Below, in pieces: positions 1-8,500 of a DNA stretch of 64,000 nt (position 1 is its first letter; each line of letters opens with the position of its first letter). Source of the DNA: Vibrio chagasii (GTDB taxonomy: Bacteria > Pseudomonadota > Gammaproteobacteria > Enterobacterales > Vibrionaceae); NCBI GenBank assembly GCA_041879415.1, contig CP090851.1, forward strand, positions 1,116,001 through 1,180,000. Direction: 5' to 3'. Under the pieces are notes generated by a model. The model was not told the origin of the DNA, searched no databases, and saw only the letters and a program-made list of their open reading frames with translations. The translations under genes were made by a program, and so were the position numbers.

Positions 1-1089
1 CCAGAGCTCGGTTTGATGTTGGCAGAAGCGGCTGAAAAGTCTCAATCAGACTACTTCAAAGACTTTAAATTTGAAAATGACGATGAACGTCGTGAGTTTA
101 GAATTGCTGCGTGGCTGCATGATTGCGGAAAGATCACAACACCTGAACATATCGTCGATAAAGGCTCTAAGTTAGAAGCAAACTATAACCGTATTCATGA
201 GGTGAGAACACGATTTGAGGTGCTTTGGCGTGACGCAGAAATTACGGCTTTGCGCAAGCAACTGGAAGGTGAGTTACCAACGGATCAGATAGCTGAAGAG
301 TTAGCGGTAACCAAGCAAAAGCTACAAGACGATTTTGCATTCATCGCGACATCTAATGTGGGTGGTGAATTCATGAGTGATGATAAGGTCGCGCGTATTC
401 GTTCTATCGCTGAAACAACTTGGACGCGTAACTTTGATGACCAATTGGGTTTATCGCCAATAGAGGTGATGAATCGGGTACCTAGCTCAAACTTACCTGC
501 TATAGAGCAGCTTTTAAGTGATAGGCCAGAACATATAGTGAAACGAGACCGACCATTAGAGTTCGATCCAAAACATCAGATAAAAATGGATGTGCCTGAA
601 CATCTATATAATCTCGGTGAGGTCTACAACCTGTGTATTGCTCGTGGCACCTTGACGGCTGAAGATCGATTCAAAATCAATGAGCATATGTTGGGCACTA
701 TCAAAATGCTTGAAAACCTGCCATTCCCGAAAGAGTTAAGCCGTGTACCGCGTTATGCTTCCACTCACCATGAAACTCTTAAAGGTACAGGCTATCCAAG
801 AAAGCTGACTGCTGAAGACCTTTCAATTCCAGAACGTATCCTGGTTATATCGGATATTTTTGAGGCGTTGACTGCTGCTGATAGACCTTATAAGAAAGCG
901 AAGCCTATCAGTGTTGCCGTCGATATCATGTATAAAATGGCATTAGATGAGCACATCGATCTCGAACTGTTTAGGCTGTTCCTAACGAGTGGTACGCATA
1001 TTCGTTATGCGCAGGAGTATTTGAAACCTGAGCAAATTGATTTTGTAGATATCAATAAATATCTAGAAGTGACTCGTCAGATAGCCTAG
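1..1089 (+). CDS. HD-GYP domain phosphohydrolase, C-terminal part (5' end outside window)
   Basis: The reading frame is open to the first base of the window, so the N-terminus (probably a sensory region) is missing. Two signatures are visible: an HD pair in WLHDCGK (bases 112-132) and the HHE...GTGYP motif (bases 766-798), which together define the HD-GYP subfamily of metal-dependent phosphohydrolases. Characterised members hydrolyse cyclic di-GMP to pGpG/GMP. About 200 residues separate the two motifs, longer than in compact HD-GYP domains, and the insert is rich in charged helical sequence. A hairpin terminator follows 25 bases after the stop, so this is the last gene of its transcript. Activity on c-di-GMP, rather than another cyclic dinucleotide, is inferred from the family. 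Confidence 0.9.
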   Translation, partial: PELGLMLAEAAEKSQSDYFKDFKFENDDERREFRIAAWLHDCGKITTPEHIVDKGSKLEANYNRIHEVRTRFEVLWRDAEITALRKQLEGELPTDQIAEELAVTKQKLQDDFAFIATSNVGGEFMSDDKVARIRSIAETTWTRNFDDQLGLSPIEVMNRVPSSNLPAIEQLLSDRPEHIVKRDRPLEFDPKHQIKMDVPEHLYNLGEVYNLCIARGTLTAEDRFKINEHMLGTIKMLENLPFPKELSRVPRYASTHHETLKGTGYPRKLTAEDLSIPERILVISDIFEALTAADRPYKKAKPISVAVDIMYKMALDEHIDLELFRLFLTSGTHIRYAQEYLKPEQIDFVDINKYLEVTRQIA

Positions 1090-1114
1090 CTACGTGCTAG
1101 ATAGCTTCATGAAG

Positions 1115-1142
1115 AAAAGGCGCACATGGGTACGCCTTTTTT
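1115..1142 (+). terminator. Rho-independent terminator after HD-GYP gene
   Basis: An 8-bp stem AAAAGGCG/CGCCTTTT (1115-1122 with 1133-1140) closes a 10-base loop and runs into a T tract ending at 1142. Confidence 0.8.
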
Positions 1143-1469
1143 ATGTCTGCATTTTGGTGGGCATGCTGATATAGGCAAATAACGCTTGTTTTCCTAATTG
1201 AGGCCTAATTGTCGACAGGTTTTTGTAGCTTGTTTGAGCGTAAGTATAGAAGTGGATTGGTTACTCAAAATATTTATCTATATAAGACAATTGGTTACTG
1301 ATTATTGTCGCCTCGTGATAGCCTGCTCTCGTTGCTTAAATAAAATACTACCTTAGTCTAAATTGTCGACAATTATCTTGATTGTCGACAATTTGATCGT
1401 GTATTTTATGTTCATGTTGTTAAGTTGTTGACAGTTTTAGTTCGACAATGAGAAGTGAGCAGAGTGAAT
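1143..1469 (+). promoter_or_regulatory. Control region of the methylcitrate operon, with palindromic operator candidates
   Basis: This non-coding stretch carries repeated copies of the dyad ATTGTCGACAAT. Perfect copies lie at 1361-1374 and 1381-1392, with centres 19 bp apart. An imperfect copy (AATTGTCGACAGG) is at 1207-1219. Two degenerate ones, TTGTTGACA (1425-1433) and TTCGACAAT (1441-1449), sit close to the regulator's start codon. Perfect short dyads are the usual binding sites of dimeric GntR/FadR-type repressors, so autoregulation by the downstream GntR protein is the natural reading. No clear -10/-35 pair was assigned. Apart from the dyads I see nothing else in this stretch. Confidence 0.65.
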
Positions 1470-2189
1470 ATGAATACTGCGATAAAAGATCTTACCTTAA
1501 GCGCTAACACAAAAACGCGTGTTGGTGACAAAGAAAATACTAAGTCAGAAAGCCTGACGGAATACTTGGTTGAAGCGATAGTCAACGGTGACTTAGCGCC
1601 GGGCAGCAAGATCTCTGAACCCGAGTTAGCTAAACGCTTTGAGGTAAGTCGAGGCCCATTGCGTGAGGCGATTATGCGCGTCGAAGGGTTAGGGCTGATT
1701 GAGCGAATTCCTCATGTTGGCGCAAGAGTGATTACCTTTTCTGCTGACAAGCTACTTGAGCTTTACGCAGTTCGAGAGGCTCTAGAAGGCATGGCTGCAA
1801 GGTTAGCAGCAAGACATATCACACAAGAAGAGCTTATCGGGCTTGAAGGATTATTGTCGACACATTCCAAACATATCGATGAAGTAGAGGGGTCTTCCTA
1901 CTTTCATCAACACGGCGATTTCGATTTCCATTATCGAATCATTAAAGCCAGCCGCAACAGCAAACTTATTTCTCTACTGTGTGATGAGCTTTACCACTTG
2001 TTACGCATGTATCGCTATCAATCGCCACGTGCACAGTCTCGACCAAAAGAGGCGCTTGATGAACATAAATATATCCTACAAGCAATTCGTAACCGTGATG
2101 AAGAGCTAGCAGAAATGCTGATGCGACGACATATATCCGGTAGTCGTCTGCTTATCGAACAACAAATTCAATCTAAAGACATGGATTAA
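1470..2189 (+). CDS. GntR family (FadR-type, FCD domain) regulator of the prp operon
   Basis: The protein has about 239 residues: a GntR winged helix (SEPELAKRFEVSRGPLREAI region) followed by an all-helical FCD effector domain containing the D/H residues typical of metal or carboxylate binding (DFDFHYRI, DEHKYI, RRHI). Its place directly upstream of and in line with prpB, 37 bp away, marks it as the regulator of propionate catabolism. GntR regulators in this position have, from memory, been called PrpQ in comparative genomics. The likely effector is 2-methylcitrate or a related tricarboxylate (inference). The start is uncertain: ATG at 1470 is used here, but GTG at 1455 or 1464 in the same frame would add a few residues. 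A TTGTCGACA motif also occurs inside the gene at 1853-1861. Confidence 0.9.
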   Translation: MNTAIKDLTLSANTKTRVGDKENTKSESLTEYLVEAIVNGDLAPGSKISEPELAKRFEVSRGPLREAIMRVEGLGLIERIPHVGARVITFSADKLLELYAVREALEGMAARLAARHITQEELIGLEGLLSTHSKHIDEVEGSSYFHQHGDFDFHYRIIKASRNSKLISLLCDELYHLLRMYRYQSPRAQSRPKEALDEHKYILQAIRNRDEELAEMLMRRHISGSRLLIEQQIQSKDMD

Positions 2190-2226
2190 AAACTTACAAA
2201 ATCAACATTAAACAGGGAGCGTCATT

Positions 2227-3123
2227 ATGAAGTTATCAGCAGGAGCGAAGTTCCGCCAAGCTGTACAAGACAATGATCCACTGCAGATCGTCGGCACTGT
2301 GAATCCGTATTGCGCGATGATGGCAAAGAACTTAGGTCATCAGGCTATCTACTTGTCTGGTGGAGGTATCGCCAATGCGTCTTACGGCTTACCAGATCTG
2401 GGTATTACCACATTGAACGATGTGTTGGTGGATGTGGAACGCATTACCAACGCATGTGATTTACCTTTGCTGGTGGATATTGATACGGGATTTGGTGGGG
2501 CGTTTAATATTGCACGAACCATTCGAGCGATGGAAAAAGCGGGCGCTGCTGCCATTCACATGGAAGACCAAGTGGCTCAGAAGCGATGTGGTCACCGACC
2601 AAACAAAGCGATTGTTAGCCAACAGGAGATGGTCGATCGAGTAAAAGCGGCAACAGATGCTAGAACTGATGAGAGTTTTGTGATCATGGCTCGAACCGAT
2701 GCTCTGGCCGTAGAAGGTATAGACAGTGCGATTGAACGCGCGATTGCGTGTGTTGAAGCGGGTGCTGACATGATCTTCCCTGAAGCGATGAACCAGCTCG
2801 ACCAATATGTAAAGTTCTCTGAATCGCTCAAATCAGCAACAGGTAAGCATGTGCCAATCTTGGCCAATATCACTGAATTTGGACAAACACCACTCTACAA
2901 CTGCAAAGAGCTGGCACAATCTCATGTCGACATGGTGCTTTATCCACTCAGTGCATTCCGCGCAATGAACAAAGCGGCAGAGAATGTTTATAAGCACTTG
3001 CTAGTTGAAGGTAATCAGGAAGCACTTTTGGATTCAATGCAAACTCGTAAAGAGCTCTACGAACATCTGAATTACCACGACTACGAGAACAAGCTGGATC
3101 AATTGTTTTCGAGTGAAGAATAA
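2227..3123 (+). CDS. prpB: 2-methylisocitrate lyase
   Basis: PrpB splits 2-methylisocitrate into pyruvate and succinate, the last step of the methylcitrate cycle. The 298-residue protein matches the family length. It has the catalytic-loop signature KRCGH at residues 119-123 (Cys121 as general acid/base), and metal-binding acidic residues in VDIDTGFG and HMEDQ. These separate it from plain isocitrate lyase, which is much longer. A GGGAG Shine-Dalgarno precedes the ATG. It is the first enzyme gene after the GntR regulator, and the order prpB-prpC-acnD-prpF-prpE is typical of Vibrio and Shewanella. Confidence 0.97.
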   Translation: MKLSAGAKFRQAVQDNDPLQIVGTVNPYCAMMAKNLGHQAIYLSGGGIANASYGLPDLGITTLNDVLVDVERITNACDLPLLVDIDTGFGGAFNIARTIRAMEKAGAAAIHMEDQVAQKRCGHRPNKAIVSQQEMVDRVKAATDARTDESFVIMARTDALAVEGIDSAIERAIACVEAGADMIFPEAMNQLDQYVKFSESLKSATGKHVPILANITEFGQTPLYNCKELAQSHVDMVLYPLSAFRAMNKAAENVYKHLLVEGNQEALLDSMQTRKELYEHLNYHDYENKLDQLFSSEE

Positions 3124-3282
3124 ACACAGTTTCAAACATTAAAACATCAACTTAATCCAATAACGTGAATGGTTAGTTAGTCACATCGGGTCCGTGAAAT
3201 CGAATGAGATAGTTGCGGTCACTGAATATAAATAGTCAGCACCAAAGAGTGCAGGGCGGCTAACCCAGAGAAGGAGTTCATC

Positions 3283-4473
3283 ATGTCTGTATCTTTGAGT
3301 GATAAAGCAACTGTCGATAATGCTTCAGCAGTAAACCAACAAACAAGTTCAGTGCCAGCGATTGGTGGTGCCGGTCTACGAGGGCAAAGCGCGGGGTCGA
3401 CGGCGCTATGTACGGTTGGCAAATCAGGAACGGGTCTAACTTACCGTGGCTATGACATAACCGACCTTGCGAATCATGCTCAATTTGAAGAAGTAGCTCA
3501 CCTGCTATTGAGAGGTCATTTACCCAGTGAAAAAGAGTTAGACGACTACAAAACATTGTTGATTGGTTTACGCGGCTTGCCTCAACCGTTGAAAGACGCT
3601 TTAGAGCTTATCCCTGCTGACGCTCACCCTATGGATGTGATGAGAACAGGCTGCTCAATGTTGGGTAACTTAGAGCAAGAATCTGACTTCTCTGAGCAGC
3701 TATCGGCAACAGAACGTATGCTTGCACTTTTCCCTGCCATTATCTGCTATTGGTATCGCTTCAGTCACGATGGTGCGCGAATTGATACACAGGATCAAAG
3801 CGAATCATGTTTAGGTGGCTACTTCTTGAAGATGCTAACGGACAAAGCTCCGAGTGAACTGCATAAGAAGGTCATGCACTGTTCGCTTACGCTTTACGCA
3901 GAGCATGAATTTAATGCTTCTACCTTTGCAGCTCGTGTTTGTGCATCAACACTATCAGATATTCATTCGTGTGTAACTGCAGCGATAGGCACATTAAGAG
4001 GTCCTCTACATGGCGGTGCGAATGAAGCGGCAATGGAAATGATCCAAGATTGGAAAACCGCCGATGAAGCTGAAGCGAATATCATGAAGATGCTTGCTAA
4101 CAAAGACAAAATTATGGGCTTCGGTCATGCCATTTATCGTGAGAGTGACCCACGCAACGCGCTAATTAAACGTTGGTCAAAAGAGCTAGCACAAGAAGTT
4201 GGCGACGAGCAGCTTTACGCGGTATCTGAACGCGTTGAAGCGGTAATGAAGCGTGAAAAAGGCTTGTTCTGTAATGCGGATTTCTTCCATGCTTCTGCTT
4301 ATCACTTCATGGATATTCCTACCAAACTATTTACGCCTATCTTTGTGATGAGTCGCCTTACCGGTTGGACGGCACATGTGTTTGAGCAAAGAGAAAACAA
4401 CCGCATCATTCGTCCAAGTGCAGACTACACCGGGCCAGAGCATCAAGACTGGTTGCCTATTCATTTACGTTAA
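3283..4473 (+). CDS. prpC: 2-methylcitrate synthase
   Basis: PrpC condenses propionyl-CoA with oxaloacetate to 2-methylcitrate. The 396-residue protein belongs to the citrate synthase fold and shows the catalytic triad His243 (LHGGANEA), His282 (GFGHAIY) and Asp333 (NADFFHAS). It is shorter than the hexameric GltA type and has the N-terminal AGSTALCTVGKSGTGLTYRG region of methylcitrate synthases. An AAGGAG ribosome-binding site lies 6 bases before the ATG. The 159-bp gap after prpB is the longest inside the operon; I saw no terminator in it. Confidence 0.96.
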   Translation: MSVSLSDKATVDNASAVNQQTSSVPAIGGAGLRGQSAGSTALCTVGKSGTGLTYRGYDITDLANHAQFEEVAHLLLRGHLPSEKELDDYKTLLIGLRGLPQPLKDALELIPADAHPMDVMRTGCSMLGNLEQESDFSEQLSATERMLALFPAIICYWYRFSHDGARIDTQDQSESCLGGYFLKMLTDKAPSELHKKVMHCSLTLYAEHEFNASTFAARVCASTLSDIHSCVTAAIGTLRGPLHGGANEAAMEMIQDWKTADEAEANIMKMLANKDKIMGFGHAIYRESDPRNALIKRWSKELAQEVGDEQLYAVSERVEAVMKREKGLFCNADFFHASAYHFMDIPTKLFTPIFVMSRLTGWTAHVFEQRENNRIIRPSADYTGPEHQDWLPIHLR

Positions 4474-4521
4474 TCCTTTTGTCTCAAGGCGACTCATATA
4501 TCGAGTTGTCCTTGAGAGCCA

Positions 4522-7206
4522 ATGAATAGAATTTTAGATAATGGTGTATGTATGTCTGATGTGAACATTGAGAAACCCCCGAGCCTTGATCAAAATATAG
4601 GCGTTGAAAATAGCCAATACAGAAAGGTTCTACCGGGAACTGGCTTAGAATATTTCGATGCCCGTGAAGCGGTAGACGCGATATCTCCGGGTAGCTATAA
4701 GACCTTGCCATATACGTCGAGAGTATTGGCGGAGCAATTGGTAAGACGCTGTGATCCAGCAGCTCTTGAAGATAGCTTGAAACAAATCATCGAGCGCAAG
4801 AGCGACTTAGACTTTCCTTGGTATCCAGCGCGTGTCGTGTGTCATGACATTCTGGGTCAAACCGCTTTAGTTGATTTAGCGGGCTTAAGAGATGCGATTG
4901 CTGACCAAGGTGGGGATCCAGCCAAAGTAAACCCAGTGGTCGAAACTCAACTGATTGTGGATCACTCTTTAGCTGTCGAACATGCAGGATTTGACAGCGA
5001 AGCGTTTGATAAAAACCGCGCAATTGAAGAGCGTCGCAACGAAGACCGATTTCATTTCATTGAATGGTGTAAAACGGCGTTTAAAAACGTCAGTGTGATT
5101 CCTGCGGGTAACGGAATTATGCACCAGATTAATCTGGAAAAGATGTCTCCGGTTATTCAATCTAAACAAGGTATCGCGTTCCCAGATACCTGTGTTGGCA
5201 CCGACAGCCATACACCTCATGTTGATGCGCTGGGCGTCATTGCAATTGGTGTAGGTGGATTGGAAGCCGAGACAGTGATGCTCGGTCGCCCTTCGATGAT
5301 GCGTTTGCCAGATATTGTGGGCGTTAAACTTACCGGTCAGCGACAAGAAGGCATTACAGCAACCGATATTGTGCTTGCTATTACTGAGTTTCTTCGCAAT
5401 GAAAGAGTAGTTTCAAGCTACTTGGAATTCTTCGGTGAAGGTGCTCGTGCACTGACTATTGGTGATCGTGCGACTATCTCAAACATGACGCCTGAATACG
5501 GGGCGACTGCGGGCATGTTCTACATCGATGAACAGACCATTCAATACCTTAAGTTGACGGGTCGTGAGCCTGAGCAGGTAGAGTTAGTAGAGCTTTACGC
5601 TAAGCAAACCGGACTGTGGGCGGATGATCTCGATTCGGCTCAATATGAGCGTGTACTCGAATTTGATTTATCGAAAGTTGAGCGAAACCTTGCAGGACCT
5701 TCGAACCCTCATCGCCGCTTACCAACCAGTAAACTTGCCCAGCAAGGTATCAGTCAAGCCTCTTGGAAAGCGCAACACGCTGAACAATATAGCGAAGAGC
5801 AAATGCCAGATGGCGCGGTAATTATCGCCGCGATTACCTCTTGCACCAATACCAGTAACCCAAGAAACGTGGTAGCAGCGGGACTAGTGGCGAAAAAAGC
5901 CAATCAACTTGGTTTGGTTCGTAAGCCATGGGTGAAAACGTCATTTGCGCCAGGATCTAAAGTCGCCAAGCTCTATCTAGAGTCAGCAGGTTTGCTCCCA
6001 GAACTGGAGCAGTTGGGTTTCGGCATTGTCGGCTATGCATGTACGACTTGTAATGGTATGAGCGGGGCATTGGATCCGCAAATTCAACAAGAGGTCATTG
6101 AGCGCGACCTCTATTCCACTGCGGTGTTATCAGGAAATCGAAACTTTGATGGTCGAATCCATCCCTATGCTAAACAAGCTTTCCTAGCGTCACCGCCATT
6201 GGTGGTTGCTTATGCCTTGGCTGGCACGATTCGTTTTGATATCGAGAAGGACAGCCTAGGCGTAGACAGCAACGGCAACCCTATCTATTTAAGTGACTTG
6301 TGGCCGAGTGATGCGGAGATCGATGCGGTTGTTGGCGAGCATGTAAAACCACAACAATTCCAACAAATTTACGTGAAAATGTTCCAGCCAGATGATGAGC
6401 AGCTAAGCAATGAGCCGCTATACGATTGGCGACCTAAGAGCACTTATATTCGCAGACCGCCTTATTGGGAAGGTGCGCTCGCAGGTGAACGAAACCTTGC
6501 TGGTATGAGACCTCTAGCAATTTTAGGTGACAATATCACCACCGATCATCTGTCACCATCAAATGCGATTCTTGCATCAAGTGCGGCAGGTGAATATCTC
6601 GCAAAAATGGATGTTCCAGAAGAGGACTTTAACTCGTATGCGACTCACCGAGGTGATCATTTAACGGCACAAAGAGCAACATTTGCTAATCCGAAACTGT
6701 TCAATGAAATGGTCAAAGAGTCAGGGAACGTGGTGCAGGGTTCATTGGCACGAGTGGAGCCTGAAGGACAAGTGACTCGAATGTGGGAAGCGATAGAAAC
6801 CTACATGAACCGTAAACAACCTTTGATTGTTGTCGCAGGCGCAGACTATGGACAAGGTTCATCACGCGACTGGGCGGCTAAAGGCGTGCGATTAGCGGGT
6901 GTTGAAGTGATCGTCGCTGAAGGCTTTGAGCGAATACACAGAACCAATTTAGTCGGTATGGGCGTCTTACCTCTGCAATTCAAAGAGGGGACGGACCGCA
7001 ACACCTTACAACTCGATGGTACTGAACTTTACGATGTGTATGGCGACATCCAAGCGGGTTCAGATTTGGCGTTGGTCATTACTCGTAAAAACGGTGAAAA
7101 GCGTGATGTGCCCGTGACCTGCCGATTAGACACTGCAGACGAAGTGAGTGTGTATAGCGCAGGTGGCGTATTACAACGCTTTGCCAAAGACTTTCTCGCG
7201 CAATAG
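4522..7206 (+). CDS. acnD: Fe/S-dependent 2-methylisocitrate dehydratase AcnD
   Basis: AcnD is an aconitase-family [4Fe-4S] enzyme that dehydrates 2-methylcitrate. Together with PrpF it replaces the iron-independent PrpD. The protein has 894 residues, aconitase-A length. Cluster ligands are visible as Cys about 441 (TSCTNTSNP) and the pair Cys about 506 and 509 (YACTTCNG). The C-terminal swivel domain carries YGQGSSRDWAAKG. The start is uncertain: ATG at 4522 is used, but ATG at 4552 would remove ten residues, and related AcnD proteins begin close to the RKVLPGTGLEYFDAR segment. It lies between prpC (48 bp upstream) and prpF (9 bp downstream), so translation is probably tightly linked. Confidence 0.95.
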   Translation: MNRILDNGVCMSDVNIEKPPSLDQNIGVENSQYRKVLPGTGLEYFDAREAVDAISPGSYKTLPYTSRVLAEQLVRRCDPAALEDSLKQIIERKSDLDFPWYPARVVCHDILGQTALVDLAGLRDAIADQGGDPAKVNPVVETQLIVDHSLAVEHAGFDSEAFDKNRAIEERRNEDRFHFIEWCKTAFKNVSVIPAGNGIMHQINLEKMSPVIQSKQGIAFPDTCVGTDSHTPHVDALGVIAIGVGGLEAETVMLGRPSMMRLPDIVGVKLTGQRQEGITATDIVLAITEFLRNERVVSSYLEFFGEGARALTIGDRATISNMTPEYGATAGMFYIDEQTIQYLKLTGREPEQVELVELYAKQTGLWADDLDSAQYERVLEFDLSKVERNLAGPSNPHRRLPTSKLAQQGISQASWKAQHAEQYSEEQMPDGAVIIAAITSCTNTSNPRNVVAAGLVAKKANQLGLVRKPWVKTSFAPGSKVAKLYLESAGLLPELEQLGFGIVGYACTTCNGMSGALDPQIQQEVIERDLYSTAVLSGNRNFDGRIHPYAKQAFLASPPLVVAYALAGTIRFDIEKDSLGVDSNGNPIYLSDLWPSDAEIDAVVGEHVKPQQFQQIYVKMFQPDDEQLSNEPLYDWRPKSTYIRRPPYWEGALAGERNLAGMRPLAILGDNITTDHLSPSNAILASSAAGEYLAKMDVPEEDFNSYATHRGDHLTAQRATFANPKLFNEMVKESGNVVQGSLARVEPEGQVTRMWEAIETYMNRKQPLIVVAGADYGQGSSRDWAAKGVRLAGVEVIVAEGFERIHRTNLVGMGVLPLQFKEGTDRNTLQLDGTELYDVYGDIQAGSDLALVITRKNGEKRDVPVTCRLDTADEVSVYSAGGVLQRFAKDFLAQ

Positions 7207-7215
7207 GAGCCTGTG

Positions 7216-8388
7216 ATGAAAGTTAAACAGATAAAGGTCCCGGCAACTTATATGCGTGGAGGAACCAGCAAAGGTGTTTTCTTCTGCTTGAATGATTTAC
7301 CAGAAGCAGCACAAGTTACGGGGGCAGCGAGAGACGAGTTTCTTCTGCGTGTTATTGGCAGCCCAGATCCTTATGGTAAGCAAACCGATGGTATGGGAGG
7401 CGCGACGTCCAGCACCAGCAAAACCGTCATCGTGTCGAAGAGTGGTAAAGCTGGTCACGATGTTGATTATCTCTTTGGGCAGGTAGCCATTGATAAGCCA
7501 TTTGTCGATTGGAGTGGTAACTGCGGCAATTTGTCTGCGGCAATTGGTCCGTTCGCCATTCACAGTGGTTTGGTCGATTCAAGTCGTATTCCGGAAAACG
7601 GAGTGGTCGAAGTACGAGTATGGCAAGTGAACATAGAGAAAACCATTATTGTTCATGTGCCTATAGTAGATGGAGAAGTCCAAGAGTTGGGACATTTCGA
7701 GCTCGATGGTGTCACTTTCCCCGCCGCTGAAATTCAGGTCGATTTTCTGGACCCGGCAGATGGGAGTGGGTCAATGTTCCCTACAGGAAATGTGGTCGAT
7801 TTCTTAGATGTCCCAGATCTAGGTTGCATCAAAGCGACTTATATTAATGCGGGAATACCGACCATTTTTATTGATGCAGAATCGGTTGGCTATAAAGGCA
7901 CAGAGCTTCAATCAGATATCAACAGTGATCCAAAAGCCCTAGAAATGTTTGAATCTATCCGAGCGCATGGCGCAGTTGCGATGGGGCTTATTGATTCGTT
8001 AGAACAAGCGGAATCACGCCAGCACACCCCTAAGGTGGCCTTTGTAGCCAAACCTCAAGCGTATCAAGCTTCAAGTGGCAAGGCAGTTGCCGTCGCTGAC
8101 ACCGATCTTTTGGTCCGTGCTTTGTCTATGGGGCAGCTGCATCATGCCATGATGGGCACAGCTGCGGTTGCGATTGCTTCAGCTGCGAGTGTGCCTGGTA
8201 CGCTAGTGAATTTAGCGGCGGGAGGAGGCTCTCGTGACTTTGTGACTTTTGGTCATCCATCAGGAACGTTAAAGGTGGGTGCTAAAGCGATGCAGACTGA
8301 GAATGGATGGAAGATAGAGAGGGCGATTATGAGTCGTAGTGCCCGAGTGATCATGGAAGGTGCCATTCGTGTGCCTTTTTCTAAATAA
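7216..8388 (+). CDS. prpF: 2-methylaconitate cis-trans isomerase PrpF
   Basis: PrpF works with AcnD: it isomerises the 2-methylaconitate product so that 2-methylisocitrate can be formed by aconitase. The 390-residue protein starts with the family signature TYMRGGTSKGVFF and has the diaminopimelate-epimerase-like double fold, with GNCGNLSAA and TGNVVDFLD segments. ATG at 7216 is chosen because AGGAG at 7205-7209, overlapping the acnD stop, sits 6 bases before it. GTG at 7213 is a weaker alternative. There is no prpD in this operon, in line with the AcnD/PrpF route. Confidence 0.95.
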   Translation: MKVKQIKVPATYMRGGTSKGVFFCLNDLPEAAQVTGAARDEFLLRVIGSPDPYGKQTDGMGGATSSTSKTVIVSKSGKAGHDVDYLFGQVAIDKPFVDWSGNCGNLSAAIGPFAIHSGLVDSSRIPENGVVEVRVWQVNIEKTIIVHVPIVDGEVQELGHFELDGVTFPAAEIQVDFLDPADGSGSMFPTGNVVDFLDVPDLGCIKATYINAGIPTIFIDAESVGYKGTELQSDINSDPKALEMFESIRAHGAVAMGLIDSLEQAESRQHTPKVAFVAKPQAYQASSGKAVAVADTDLLVRALSMGQLHHAMMGTAAVAIASAASVPGTLVNLAAGGGSRDFVTFGHPSGTLKVGAKAMQTENGWKIERAIMSRSARVIMEGAIRVPFSK

Positions 8389-8392
8389 AACG

Positions 8393-8424
8393 ATGCTGTA
8401 GCTGTTCCAGTAACAGCTGAGCAT
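8393..8424 (+). other. Intercistronic stem-loop between prpF and prpE
   Basis: ATGCT(8393-8397)...AGCAT(8420-8424) and AGCTGTT/AACAGCT (8400-8406/8412-8418) form a two-part hairpin with no T tract. It is more likely an mRNA processing or stabilising element than a terminator. Confidence 0.45.
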
Positions 8425-8500
8425 GCAGAGAAGAGTGCACTCAAGTGAGCCGGCTAACGCTAGGCGCTTGGAGTAATGGACAAATCATGGAGGAGACATT

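Noticed and set aside
1412..1609. Minus-strand 65-codon frame across the GntR start
   Set aside because: It lies over the regulator gene and its operators, with hydrophobic random-like sequence and no ribosome-binding site.
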